Counted from the first letter of the stretch, positions 29,186 through 37,796 are shown. The stretch: DNA of 64,000 bases from Fodinibacter sp963763015 (GCA_963763015.1 CAVXML010000009.1:310001-374000), one strand, 5' to 3'. Made by a program: numbers and translations. The notes: generated by a model not told the origin, from the sequence alone.

Positions 29186-29213
29186 ACCTGACATAATGTT
29201 GATTATCGGCGTT
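29186..29213 (-). other. dif: dif-like XerC/XerD recombination site
   Basis: Read on the minus strand, this 28-base sequence matches the actinobacterial dif consensus as I remember it at 25 of 28 positions. The XerC-side core CCGATAAT and the XerD-side core ACATTATGTCA are both intact, separated by CA. It lies alone in the 258-base gap between the aminotransferase and DUF3105 genes, where nothing else is recognised. dif sites resolve chromosome dimers at the terminus. The change in dominant gene direction across this point supports the call. Confidence 0.85.
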
Positions 29214-29364
29214 CTCCCCGAACCGGCGTGACGTCGCGCAGCGGTCGTGGTTCACAATGGCCGTCGTCGTGGGAACGCTGGGCCACGCCCGCACGCTGAC
29301 CCCGTGACGGTGGCCCGCCTGGCCACGACCGTCAGCCAACGAGTCCGCAGTGAGGAGCACCACG

Positions 29365-30012
29365 GTGAGCAAGTCGTCCAGGTCCCAGGGCGGTGCCCGG
29401 GCCGGCCGGGCCAAGCTGGATGAGCTGCGCCAGGCGCAGCAGGCCAAGGAACGTCGGTCGCGGATCGTCCTGATCACCTCCGTGGCCACCGTGATCCTCC
29501 TCATCGCCGGCATCGTCGGGTTCACGGTGTGGCGTGACGTCTCCAACCGCCCCTCGCTCGACGCGGTCCAGACCTTCGAGGTCACCCGCGACCACACGAC
29601 CGAAGCGGTGACCTACGCCCAGAGCCCTCCGGTCGGCGGCGACCACAACCCGTCCTGGCTCAACTGCGGGGTCTACGACGAGCCGGTCCAGGACGAGCTC
29701 GCCGTGCACTCGCTGGAGCACGGAGCCGTCTGGGTCACCTACCGACCGGACCTGCCTGCCGACCAGGTGCAGGCCCTCGACGACGCCCTTCCCGACACGT
29801 ACATCGTTCTCTCCCCTCGGGAGGGCCTGCCGTCCCCGGTGGTGGCGAGCGCGTGGGGGGCCCAGCTGCAGCTCACCGGAGCCGACGACCCGAGGCTGCC
29901 CGAGTTCGTCACGACGTACCGCCAAGGCCCCCAGACGCCCGAGCCCGGAGCCGCCTGCACCGGCGGCAGTGACGGGATGACGGCCGGAGCGACGGACGCG
30001 CCCAGCCAGTGA
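29365..30012 (+). CDS. DUF3105 family membrane-anchored protein
   Basis: A 215-residue protein with a basic N-terminus, one membrane segment at about 36-56 (IVLITSVATVILLIAGIVGF) and an extracytoplasmic DUF3105 domain: YAQSPPVGGDHNPSWLNCGV, then HSLEHGAVWVTYRP. The conserved His and Cys residues suggest metal binding, but function is unknown. GTG 29365 was chosen because GAGGAG lies 7 bases upstream. Its end overlaps the next gene in GTGA, so it pairs with a DUF305 protein. Confidence 0.88.
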   Translation: MSKSSRSQGGARAGRAKLDELRQAQQAKERRSRIVLITSVATVILLIAGIVGFTVWRDVSNRPSLDAVQTFEVTRDHTTEAVTYAQSPPVGGDHNPSWLNCGVYDEPVQDELAVHSLEHGAVWVTYRPDLPADQVQALDDALPDTYIVLSPREGLPSPVVASAWGAQLQLTGADDPRLPEFVTTYRQGPQTPEPGAACTGGSDGMTAGATDAPSQ

Positions 30013-30671
30013 CCGAGGACGTCGCGACCGAGGAGTCGGAGGTGACCGAGCAGACCGCCCCGGACGGCCGTCCTCGATGGCTGCGCGGTGCCCTGCTCGT
30101 CCTCGCCGGCCTGCTCCTCGGTGTCCTCGGCACCGCCGTCGTCCTCGGGGCCCGCTCGTCGGCCCCGCCGGAGTGGGGCGCGGATGCCGGGTTCTCCCGC
30201 GACATGCAGACCCACCACGCCCAGGCGGTGGAGATGGCGCTGCTCGTGCGCGACCGTTCCGACGACGAGGAGCTGCGGACCGTGGCGTACGACATCGCCA
30301 CCAGCCAGCAGCAGCAGGCGGGGCAGATGTATGGCTGGCTCGTCCAGTGGGGGTTGCCCCAGACGGCGAGCCGGCCGCCGATGTCCTGGGTCGGAGGCGA
30401 GCACGCCGAGGCGCACGCCGGGCCGGACGGCACGATGCCCGGCCTGGCGACCCCGGAGCAGCTCGACGAGCTGCGGGCCGCTGACGGCGTCGAGGCGGAG
30501 CGGCTGTTCCTCCGCCTGATGATCGCGCACCACGAGGGCGGGGTGGCGATGGCTCGAGCCGCCGTCGCGGAGGCCGACACCGAGGAGGTCCGCACCCTCG
30601 CCACGGCCATCGCGACGGCGCAGTCCTCGGAGATCGAGCTGCTCCAGCGGATGCTCGACGACCGCGCCTGA
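30009..30671 (+). CDS. DUF305 family membrane-anchored protein
   Basis: A 220-residue protein with a membrane segment at about 25-46 (RGALLVLAGLLLGVLGTAVV) and a duplicated DUF305 helical core. The two His-rich motifs are FSRDMQTHHAQAVEMALLV and LMIAHHEGGVAMARAAV. DUF305 is ferritin-like and often linked to copper or metal handling; that is family association, not shown here. GTGA overlap couples it to the DUF3105 gene, and the pair recurs in actinobacteria. Confidence 0.9.
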   Translation: MTEDVATEESEVTEQTAPDGRPRWLRGALLVLAGLLLGVLGTAVVLGARSSAPPEWGADAGFSRDMQTHHAQAVEMALLVRDRSDDEELRTVAYDIATSQQQQAGQMYGWLVQWGLPQTASRPPMSWVGGEHAEAHAGPDGTMPGLATPEQLDELRAADGVEAERLFLRLMIAHHEGGVAMARAAVAEADTEEVRTLATAIATAQSSEIELLQRMLDDRA

Positions 30672-30694
30672 GCCTCGCCCGAGCCAGCCGCCAC

Positions 30695-31024
30695 TCAGCC
30701 GTCCGGCCCGGCCTGGCGTCGCAACCGGCGCGCTTCGACCTCGTACCGGCTGGCCACCCCCGCCCCGGTGCGGAAGAACCGACGTCGGAGGGCCCCTTCG
30801 ACCTCGACATGGTCGTCGACCGCCAGCCGGGCGGCGCCGCGCCGAGCGACGGCGGTCCAGCACGCCACGTCGATCGTGTCGACGCCGGTTCGGTCCTGAC
30901 CGCGCAGCACGGGTCGCGGGACGACGACCCGCAGCGTGTGGACCGTGTCGCCGCTCGGCAGCAGGCGAGGCTGCCCTGTCGACGTGACCCGCCCCAGGAG
31001 GTGCACGGAGTTGACATAATCCAT
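30695..31024 (-). CDS. Single-stranded DNA-binding protein, short form
   Basis: A 109-residue SSB-like OB-fold protein: MDYVNSVHLLGRVTSTGQPR, then VDTIDVACWTAVARRGAARL. It lacks the flexible linker and acidic C-terminal tip of the replication SSB and ends in a basic tail (RRLRRQAGPDG). It is therefore probably a paralogue used in recombination or competence-like processes rather than the essential SSB. An AAGGGA ribosome-binding site precedes the ATG. Confidence 0.8.
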   Translation of the reverse strand: MDYVNSVHLLGRVTSTGQPRLLPSGDTVHTLRVVVPRPVLRGQDRTGVDTIDVACWTAVARRGAARLAVDDHVEVEGALRRRFFRTGAGVASRYEVEARRLRRQAGPDG

Positions 31025-31281
31025 GTCTGATCCCTTCCGCGGGATCGGTCGGCCCGCGGTGCCACCCTGCCCGGCGGCCGACCGGCCGCGACGGGTCGAG
31101 CGCCGGCTGTGGGTCATCGTCACGGCAGCCGCCGCCTGTGGACGACGGCGCCGTGCTGCACGTCATCATCCATTCGGGTTCCGGAACGGGTCCGGGACGC
31201 CTATCGTGGCACGTGGTCCGTGCCGCAGGGGCTGGGCCGCGGTGCCTCTCGGCGCCGGATGCGTCGACGGAAGAGATCGTT

Positions 31282-32760
31282 GTGAGCTGGGCTCCCCGCA
31301 TGCGGTCAGTGGCCGGCTCGGCTGCCACCGTCGCTGTGATCCTGGCCCTCGCAGGCACGTCGGCGCTCGCGGAGACCCCCACCCCCACCCCGACCGAGCC
31401 GACCGAGTCCGCGTCACCGGACCCCTCCCCCACCGAGCCCGACCCCTCGACGACGACGGCCGAGCCCACACCGACGACGGCCGAGCCCACCCCGACGAGC
31501 CCCCCGCCCACGACGGATCCCACCGCCCCCACCACCATCCCCACCGCGCCCACCACGGTCTTCCCGACGCCACAGGCGCCGATCTGGACCCCCCCGCGCC
31601 CCCTGCCCGCTCCCGACGAGGAGCCCCCGGACCACTTCGAGCCGCTGACCCGCTCGTTCCTCGCCGTGCAGATCGCCGAGGCGAACCGGATCACCGCCGC
31701 CCTCAACGCCAGCACCTCCGAGGTCGCGGTGGCGACCCGGGAGATGGACGCCCTCGCCGCCAAGTCCAACGCGCTGCTGGAGTCCCTCGACGCCGCCCGG
31801 GAGGCCGAGAGGGCTGCCACGGAGGAGGTCGAGCAGGCCCGCGAGGCGTTGGCGAGGCTCACGGCTCGGCTCGACGCGGCTCGGGCGGTGGTGCGGGAGT
31901 GGGTCTTCCTCGTCTACTCCGGCGGTGGTGGAGGCTCGGACGTTGCCTTCATGATCGAGGCGATGGCCTCCGAGGCGGAGGACGTCGGTGACCCGATCGC
32001 CGACCTGTCGTACCTGACGGAGGAGCGGACCCGGGCGCTCCAGGACGTGCGGGTGCTCACCGCCGAGCAGTCGCGCCTCAGTGCGGCCGCCGCTGCGGCC
32101 AAGGCGGAGGCAATCGCCGCGACGACGTCCATCGCCGGGGACAGCAGCGAGCTGCAGAAGACGCTCGAGCAGCAGCGTTCCCGGGTCGGCGAGCTCCGCC
32201 AGCTCCAGATCAGCGAGGTCGAGCGGGCCGGCCCGGTGGCCAGCGTGCTCGTCGGCGCTCGGACCCCCGAGGCGCGTGCCGCCGCCGCCCGGCTGCGCGA
32301 CGCGCTGACGGCGGCCTCGGTCGACATCACCGACATCGGCAAGCCCTGCACCGACGACACGTCGACGTACCCCAACGGTCTGTTCCCGTCGAGCGCCCTC
32401 TGCCCGCTGTGGGGGGCGGCCGGAGAGCGGCTGGCACCCGGCGCCGCGGCCGCGTTCAACGCCCTGAGCAAGGCGTATGCCTCGCAGGCCGGCGTGCCAC
32501 TGTGCGTCACCGACTCCTACCGGTCGTTGGCCGAGCAGATCTCGGTGAAGGCGTCGCACGGGAGGTTCGCAGCGACCCCGGGAACGAGCCGGCACGGCCT
32601 GGGGCGTGCCCTCGACCTGTGTGGTGGGGTGCAGGACTTCAGCTCCCCTGCCCACCGGTGGATGAAGCAGAACGGCCCGCTCTACGGCTGGTTCCACCCG
32701 TCGTGGGCCGCCGCCGGCGGCTCGCTGCCCGAGCCCTGGCACTTCGAGTACGCCGGCTGA
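31282..32760 (+). CDS. Secreted VanY-type D-Ala-D-Ala carboxypeptidase family protein
   Basis: A 492-residue secreted protein. A signal peptide (about 1-30, ending ALAGTSALA) is followed by a Thr/Pro-rich linker (about 32-110), a coiled-coil region (about 130-320) like peptidoglycan-hydrolase regulators, and a C-terminal peptidase M15B domain. The zinc motif is TSRHGLGRALDLCGG, with PWHFEY at the end. It probably trims cell-wall peptides. GTG 31282 has GGAAGAG 6 bases upstream; ATG 31297 is an alternative. Confidence 0.85.
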   Translation: MSWAPRMRSVAGSAATVAVILALAGTSALAETPTPTPTEPTESASPDPSPTEPDPSTTTAEPTPTTAEPTPTSPPPTTDPTAPTTIPTAPTTVFPTPQAPIWTPPRPLPAPDEEPPDHFEPLTRSFLAVQIAEANRITAALNASTSEVAVATREMDALAAKSNALLESLDAAREAERAATEEVEQAREALARLTARLDAARAVVREWVFLVYSGGGGGSDVAFMIEAMASEAEDVGDPIADLSYLTEERTRALQDVRVLTAEQSRLSAAAAAAKAEAIAATTSIAGDSSELQKTLEQQRSRVGELRQLQISEVERAGPVASVLVGARTPEARAAAARLRDALTAASVDITDIGKPCTDDTSTYPNGLFPSSALCPLWGAAGERLAPGAAAAFNALSKAYASQAGVPLCVTDSYRSLAEQISVKASHGRFAATPGTSRHGLGRALDLCGGVQDFSSPAHRWMKQNGPLYGWFHPSWAAAGGSLPEPWHFEYAG

Positions 32761-32784
32761 CCTTCCCCCGCCGCGGCGCCTCGG

Positions 32785-34143
32785 TCAGCTCATCCGGTGC
32801 TCGGTGTGCTCCTTGACCGGGATCATCACGGCGAACCCGGCGGCGAGGACGAGCACGATGCCGAGGATGCCCCAGTACTGGGTGTTCTCCTCGCCGGTGA
32901 GCGCGGCGCCGAGCGCGATGAACACCCCGAAGGCGACCGGGGACATGAAGGACACCACGCGGCCCGTCGTGGCGTAGAGCCCGAAGATCTCCCCGTTCCT
33001 GCCCTCGGGGATCAGCCGGGCGAGGAAGCTGCGGGAGGCCGCCTGAGCGGGCCCGACGAACAGGGTCATGAGGAGCCCGAGGACCCAGAAGACCTGCGCC
33101 CCTCCGTCGTGGAGGACGAAGATCAGCACCCCGAGCACGACAAGGGAGCCGAGCGAGATCAGGATGACTCGCTTGGGGCCGATCCGGTCGTCGAGCATGC
33201 CGAAGGCCATGGTGGCGAACCCGGCGATGATGTTCGCGGCCGCGCCGAAGACGATGACGTCAGCGGCCGACAGGCCGAAGGTGCCGGCCGCCAGCACGGC
33301 CCCGAAGGCGAACACCCCCGCGAGACCGTCCCGGAACAGCGCCGAGGCGAGCAGGAAGTACACCGTGTGCCGGGAGGTGTCCCACAGGCCCCGGATGGAG
33401 CGCCAGACGAGCCGGTACGACATGACGACGCCGACCCGTGGCGCTCGGGGGCCCCCGCGGTCCCGCAGCACCAGGAAGGCGGGGATCGTGAACAGCAGCG
33501 TCCAGAGGCCGCAGACCAGCATGGAGACCCGGATGTCCATGCCGTCCGCGTCGGTGACGCCGAAGAGCCCGACCTCGGGCTGGATGAAGAGGAAGTACAG
33601 GAGGAGCAGGACGAGGATGCCGCCCAGGTAGCCCATCCCCCAGCCGAAGCCGGAGACCCGGCCGACCGTCGTGGTGGTGGCCACCTGGTCGATCGTGGCG
33701 TTGTAGTTGACACCGGCGATCTCCGACACGACCGAGCCCACGGCCAGCAGCACCAGCCCCACCCACAGGTATGCCGGGTCGGGCCGCACGACGTACAGGG
33801 CCGCCGAGAGCCCCGCGAGCAGCCAGGTCTGCAGCCGCAGGTTGCGGACGGTGCGCCCGGACCGGTCGCCGTTCTGGCCCAGCACCGGCGCGAGTGCGGC
33901 CACGAAGAAGCCGGCGATGGCCGTCGAGACGGCGAGCGCGGTTGAGGTGGCGTTCGTGCCGCCGAAGCTCTCGCTCGTGATGTAGACGGAGAACACGAAC
34001 GTCGTGATGACGGTGTTGAACGGCTGGGCCCCCCAGTCCCACATCCCCCAGGCCAGGACCTTGCGCCGTGACGTCGGGCCCGCCACGTCGAGGCACGTCG
34101 GGCCGGCGGCGCCGGGGGTGGCCGGGATCGTGGGAGTCGTCAC
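32785..34143 (-). CDS. MFS transporter of the Atg22/UMF1 type
   Basis: A 452-residue transporter with about 12 membrane segments. The N-terminus has the UMF1-type pattern KVLAWGMWDWGAQPFNTVIT, and the loop GQNGDRSGRTVRNL fits the facilitator 2-3 motif. Family members are vacuole-effluxer-like; the bacterial substrate is unknown. The GTG start lies 7 bases after TAGCGT on the minus strand, so it is probably leaderless. It is convergent with the VanY gene. Confidence 0.85.
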   Translation of the reverse strand: MTTPTIPATPGAAGPTCLDVAGPTSRRKVLAWGMWDWGAQPFNTVITTFVFSVYITSESFGGTNATSTALAVSTAIAGFFVAALAPVLGQNGDRSGRTVRNLRLQTWLLAGLSAALYVVRPDPAYLWVGLVLLAVGSVVSEIAGVNYNATIDQVATTTTVGRVSGFGWGMGYLGGILVLLLLYFLFIQPEVGLFGVTDADGMDIRVSMLVCGLWTLLFTIPAFLVLRDRGGPRAPRVGVVMSYRLVWRSIRGLWDTSRHTVYFLLASALFRDGLAGVFAFGAVLAAGTFGLSAADVIVFGAAANIIAGFATMAFGMLDDRIGPKRVILISLGSLVVLGVLIFVLHDGGAQVFWVLGLLMTLFVGPAQAASRSFLARLIPEGRNGEIFGLYATTGRVVSFMSPVAFGVFIALGAALTGEENTQYWGILGIVLVLAAGFAVMIPVKEHTEHRMS

Positions 34144-34150
34144 CCGGCAG

Positions 34151-34156
34151 ACGCTA
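34151..34156 (-). promoter_or_regulatory. -10 box TAGCGT of the Atg22-like gene
   Basis: On the minus strand TAGCGT lies 7 bases before the GTG at 34143. Confidence 0.5.
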
Positions 34157-34321
34157 TCGACGCACCGCCCCGTTGGGAACCGACACCGCGCACAATGAGC
34201 ACTGCTACTCAGCCCGTTCGGCGCCGGAGGACCCGCGTGGAGGGCTGCCGTCTCCCTCCCGTGGGTATGAGTGCGATGTGAGCCCTCTCACGACGAACCC
34301 TCGACACGACCTTCGACGACC

Positions 34322-34347
34322 GGAACAACCCCATCGGTCCCGTCGTT
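34322..34347 (+). promoter_or_regulatory. SigR/SigH-type promoter of rbpA
   Basis: GGAACA at 34322-34327 and CGTT at 34344-34347 give the spacing GGAAC-N18-GTT, which fits the thiol-oxidative-stress sigma factor SigR (Streptomyces) or SigH (mycobacteria). rbpA is a known SigR target in Streptomyces. Transcription would start roughly 60 bases before the rbpA ATG. The rest of the 34144-34412 gap holds nothing else I can name. Confidence 0.65.
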
Positions 34348-34412
34348 GGACGCGTCAGACCCGGTCGGTGCCGACCTACCACCGGGACACCCACAGACTC
34401 GGGAGTACACCC

Positions 34413-34775
34413 ATGGCAGAACGCAGCCTGCGCGGCAGCCGACTCGGCGCCCTGAGCATGGAGACCGACCAGAACGTCGTCCCCTCGGAGCGCCGCATCA
34501 CGACGTACCTGTGCCCGAACGGCCACACCATCGAGCTCCCCTTCTCCGTCGAGGCAGACGTCCCCTCCACCTGGGAGTGCCGCTGCGGCGCCGAGGCCAA
34601 GCTCCAGGGCGAGGGTCCTCTGCCCGAGGCCAAGCCCGTCAAGCACGTCCGCACGCACTGGGACATGCTGCTCGAGCGCCGTTCGATCCCCGAGCTCGAG
34701 GAGCTCCTCGAGGAGCGGCTCACGCTGCTGCGCGAGTCCCGCGGCGAGCGGCCGCGCAAGCGCAAGTCCGCCTGA
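34413..34775 (+). CDS. rbpA: RNA polymerase-binding protein RbpA
   Basis: A 120-residue actinobacterial transcription factor that stabilises the open complex with the principal sigma factor. The N-terminal tail MAERSLRGSRLGALSMETDQ is followed by the zinc-ribbon-like core (YLCPNGHTIELPF, WECRCGAEA), the basic linker (KPVKHVRTHWDMLLERRS) and the sigma-interaction helix (IPELEELLEERLTLLRE). All hallmark parts are intact. A SigR-like promoter lies upstream. Confidence 0.97.
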   Translation: MAERSLRGSRLGALSMETDQNVVPSERRITTYLCPNGHTIELPFSVEADVPSTWECRCGAEAKLQGEGPLPEAKPVKHVRTHWDMLLERRSIPELEELLEERLTLLRESRGERPRKRKSA

Positions 34776-34790
34776 CCGAACACACACCGG

Positions 34791-34821
34791 ATGCCGGGTG
34801 CCCCTCGCGGGTACCCGGCAT
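34791..34821. terminator. Bidirectional hairpin between rbpA and fxsA
   Basis: ATGCCGGGTGCCC pairs with GGGTACCCGGCAT over 13 bp with one G-T pair and a 5-base loop (CTCGC). It lies between the convergent stops of rbpA and fxsA. There is no T-run, as is usual in high-GC actinobacteria. Confidence 0.7.
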
Positions 34822-34845
34822 TCGTGCGTCCGTGCTCCACGACCT

Positions 34846-35403
34846 TCAGGGCTGGTCGCGGTCGACCACCTCGCCCTCGACCACCTCGCCCTCGACGACA
34901 TCGGGCCGTCCGGACGGCCCCGCAGGCCCCGGTCCGCCGGGTGAGTAGGGCGCACCGGCACCGGGGGCCGGCCACTCCCCCATCGGCCCCAGCAGGCGGC
35001 GGGCGACGACCGCCTCGAGCCACGCCCGCGTGATCGGCCGCGTGAGCGGCAGGATGAGGAAGAAGCCGACGATGTCGGTCACGAAACCCGGCGTCAGCAG
35101 GAGGGTGCCCCCGATGAGGACCAGGGCGGCATCGGCGAGCTGCCGGCTCGGCATCCGACCGCTGCGCAGCGCCGAGCGGAGCGCCTCCCAGGTCCGCGAG
35201 CCCTCCCGGCGCACGATCCAGGCGCCGAGAGCCGACTCCAGCAGGAGCAGGAGCAGCGTCTGCCACCCTCCGATCACCCGCCCGACGGCGACGATCACCG
35301 CGATCTCGACGATCGGCACGATGAGCAGGGCGAGGAAGACCCAGCGGAGCACCGCCGGGCGGCGCCTGCGCGAGCCGTACGGGGTGGCGCCCACCGGAGT
35401 CAC
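34846..35403 (-). CDS. fxsA: FxsA family membrane protein
   Basis: A 185-residue protein with about three membrane segments and the FxsA signature: FLALLIVPIVEIAVIVAVGR, GAWIVRREG and GTLLLTPGFVTDIVGFFLIL. FxsA suppresses F exclusion of phage T7 in E. coli; its role here is unknown. The tail is rich in Pro, Gly and Glu-Val repeats (VVEGEVVEGEVV). The start is the GTG in a GTGA overlap with the preceding synthase gene; a GTG at 35415 is the alternative. Confidence 0.85.
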   Translation of the reverse strand: MTPVGATPYGSRRRRPAVLRWVFLALLIVPIVEIAVIVAVGRVIGGWQTLLLLLLESALGAWIVRREGSRTWEALRSALRSGRMPSRQLADAALVLIGGTLLLTPGFVTDIVGFFLILPLTRPITRAWLEAVVARRLLGPMGEWPAPGAGAPYSPGGPGPAGPSGRPDVVEGEVVEGEVVDRDQP

Positions 35404-36185
35404 AGGGAGTGCCACCTCGGCTCGCGTACCGAGCCCACGAGCTCCTTGACCTGGCGGGCGCGGTGCCGCACGCCCCAGGTGGTGACGAGGCGCAGTGACT
35501 CGGTCATGATGTCCCGGTTCATCTTCGAGGCGCCGACCTCGCGCTCGACGAAGCAGATCGGCACCTCCACCACCCGCAGGCCGTGCCGGACCGCCCGCCA
35601 GGTGAGGTCGGTCTGGAAGCAGTACCCCTGCGAGGCCACGTCGCGCAGACCCATGGCTCGCAGCGCGTCGGCACGGTAGACGCGGTAGCCCGCGGTGGCG
35701 TCGTTGACCGGCATCCCGAGCAGCAGCTTGACGTAGAGGTTGCCCCCGAGTGACAACGCCTTGCGGTGCAGTGGCCAGTTGACGACCGACCCACCGCGCA
35801 CCCAGCGGGAGCCGATGACGGCATCCGCGTCGGCGGCTGCCCGCAGGAGGTCGGGCAGGTGCTCGGGGCGGTGCGACCCGTCGGCGTCCATCTCCACAAC
35901 TGCGTCGTAGCCGCGGTCGAGGGCCCAGTGGAACCCGGCGAGGTACGCCGCACCGAGGCCCTCCTTGCCGGCGCGGTGGATGACGTGCACCTGGTCGTCG
36001 TCCCGGGCGAGGTCGTCCGCGACGGCACCGGTGCCGTCCGGCGAGTTGTCGTCGAGGACCACCAGGTCGACCGACGGAACCAGCTCCCGCACCCGGCGGA
36101 CGACCACTGGCAGGGTGTCCCGCTCGTTGTACGTGGGGATCAGCACGGCGACGCGCCGCAACGGCGGGCGGGCGCTCTCAGGCAA
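35400..36185 (-). CDS. ppm: Polyprenol monophosphomannose synthase (GT2)
   Basis: A 261-residue soluble glycosyltransferase of family 2, like dolichol-phosphate mannose synthase. The GDP-mannose site is in VLIPTYNERDTLP and VVLDDNSPDGT, and the DxD motif is in VVEMDADGSHRPEHL. It transfers mannose to polyprenol phosphate, the donor for lipoglycan and protein mannosylation. In mycobacteria this domain is fused to Lnt (Ppm1); here the genes are separate but overlap by 8 bases, with a TTG start. Confidence 0.92.
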   Translation of the reverse strand: MPESARPPLRRVAVLIPTYNERDTLPVVVRRVRELVPSVDLVVLDDNSPDGTGAVADDLARDDDQVHVIHRAGKEGLGAAYLAGFHWALDRGYDAVVEMDADGSHRPEHLPDLLRAAADADAVIGSRWVRGGSVVNWPLHRKALSLGGNLYVKLLLGMPVNDATAGYRVYRADALRAMGLRDVASQGYCFQTDLTWRAVRHGLRVVEVPICFVEREVGASKMNRDIMTESLRLVTTWGVRHRARQVKELVGSVREPRWHSL

Positions 36186-37782
36186 CGGGGTGGTCCTCGC
36201 GGGCTCGGAGGGGCGGTTCGAGAACCCTAACGCGCGGCGAGGTCCGGGTGCTCCCGAGGACGAGGGCCAGGAGGACGGCCGCGGCGAGCCACTCCGGGGC
36301 GCCCCCGATCCGGTCGGCGACGGTCCGCTCGTGCCGCACCACGGGGCGACCGAGGCCCTGTTCCGCGGTGAACAGTCCGGTCTTGGCGGTCACCGTGCCG
36401 TCCGGGGCGATGAAACCCGAGACGCCGACGGTCGAGACGTGTACCACGGAGCGGCCGTGCTCGATGGCGCGGATGCGCGAGATGGCGAACTGCTGCTCGG
36501 ACTCGGCCGTGTAGCCGAAGGTGGCGTTGTTCGTCTGCACGAGCAGGAGGCCCTCCTCGTCACCGGCTGCGAGGACCGCGTCGCGCATCAGCCCGTCGTA
36601 GACGACCTCGAAGCAGATCGTGGGCAGCGCGACGTACTCGCCGGTCGGTGACGGGACGCGGAACACGCCGATGTCCTCCCCGGCGACGAAGTTCCCCGCC
36701 AGGTCGGCCGCGGGGCTGAACACCCGGAAGAACTCCCGGTTGGGGATGTACTCCGCGAAGGGCACGGGGTGCAGCTTGGTGTAGCGCTGGGGGTCGGCCC
36801 CGCCCGGGACGTAGAAGAGCGACACGTTGGAGCTGGCGCCGACCGGTTCGGCCAGCACCGCCCCCACGACGAGCGGGACGCCGACGGCGTCGCGGGCACG
36901 CTCGATCTGCGCCGCGGCGTCGGCGTTGCGGAAGGGGTCGATGTCGGAGGAGTTCTCCGGCCACACGACGAGGGTGAGGTCGTCCGGCGCGCTCCGGGCG
37001 AGCTGCTCCGTGCCGCGGACGTGGTTGTCGAGGACGGCCCGCCGTTCGGCGTTGAACTCCAGGCCGGCCTGCGGGACGTTGCCCTGGACGAAGCCCACGG
37101 CGACCTCGCGGCCGTCGGTGGGCAGGGGTAGGAGGCCGGCGGCCCACGGGAGGATGGTGAGCACGAGCCCCCCGACGACGGCTGGGGTGGGTCGGACCGA
37201 CGCCTCGCCGGGCGGTCCCAGCCATCGGCCCCGCGTGATGCCGTGTGCCGCGACCAGCAGCCCCGCGCCCACCAGCGCGACGGCCAGGCTCACCCCCGGT
37301 GCCCCAGCCCACCGGGCGAGGTGTGCCAGCGGGCTGTCGGCCTGGCTGAAGGCGAGCCGGGCCCACGGAAACCCGCCGTAGGGTGTGGACGCGCGCGCCC
37401 ACTCCTGGACGACCCACGCGAGAGGCACCAGGGCGAGGGCAGCCGTGACGTGCCCTGCAGCAACGAGGCGCCGACCGGCATACCCGACGACCGCCGACAT
37501 GCCGGCGACGTACAGGGCCTGCAGGGTCGCCAGGGCGAACCACGGCACGACGCCGACGTAGACACCCGACCAGCTGAGGACCGGGATGAAGAACGCCCAG
37601 CCGGCGAGCAGGCCCAGCCCGAACCCCTTGGCCGCACCCGCCGTCAGGGTGGCGCCGCCCAGCAGAGCCACGCCCACGGGCGCGAGCCACCAGAGGCCTG
37701 CCTCCGGGAAGGACAGCCAGAGGCAGAGGCCGGCGGCGACCGCGGCGGCCGGGCGCACGGCATACCGGAGCGGGGTGGGCAC
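36178..37782 (-). CDS. lnt: Apolipoprotein N-acyltransferase
   Basis: A 534-residue membrane enzyme with N-terminal membrane helices (about 1-220) and a C-terminal nitrilase domain. The Glu-Lys-Cys triad is visible in VVWPENSS (Glu about 274), YTKLHPVPFAEYIP (Lys about 336) and PTICFEVVYDG (Cys about 390). It adds the third acyl chain to lipoproteins. The GTG start follows a TACCGT -10 box by 6 bases. It heads the lnt-ppm-fxsA operon. Confidence 0.93.
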   Translation of the reverse strand: MPTPLRYAVRPAAAVAAGLCLWLSFPEAGLWWLAPVGVALLGGATLTAGAAKGFGLGLLAGWAFFIPVLSWSGVYVGVVPWFALATLQALYVAGMSAVVGYAGRRLVAAGHVTAALALVPLAWVVQEWARASTPYGGFPWARLAFSQADSPLAHLARWAGAPGVSLAVALVGAGLLVAAHGITRGRWLGPPGEASVRPTPAVVGGLVLTILPWAAGLLPLPTDGREVAVGFVQGNVPQAGLEFNAERRAVLDNHVRGTEQLARSAPDDLTLVVWPENSSDIDPFRNADAAAQIERARDAVGVPLVVGAVLAEPVGASSNVSLFYVPGGADPQRYTKLHPVPFAEYIPNREFFRVFSPAADLAGNFVAGEDIGVFRVPSPTGEYVALPTICFEVVYDGLMRDAVLAAGDEEGLLLVQTNNATFGYTAESEQQFAISRIRAIEHGRSVVHVSTVGVSGFIAPDGTVTAKTGLFTAEQGLGRPVVRHERTVADRIGGAPEWLAAAVLLALVLGSTRTSPRVRVLEPPLRAREDHPVA

Positions 37783-37788
37783 CCGTCA

Positions 37789-37794
37789 ACGGTA
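37789..37794 (-). promoter_or_regulatory. -10 box TACCGT of the lnt operon
   Basis: On the minus strand TACCGT lies 6 bases before the lnt GTG at 37782. It sits just upstream of the kal stop region, so lnt would have its own leaderless promoter after the lysine genes. Confidence 0.45.
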
Positions 37795-37796
37795 GG

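Noticed and set aside
31008..31024. A second dif-like half-site, TTGACATAAT, at the start of the short ssb gene.
   Set aside because: Only one Xer half matches, and the bases encode the conserved SSB start MDYVN, so this is chance.
31375..31625. Repetitive ACC/CCC-rich DNA that resembles a tandem repeat array.
   Set aside because: It encodes the Thr/Pro-rich linker of the secreted VanY-type protein; there are no uniform repeats or spacers.
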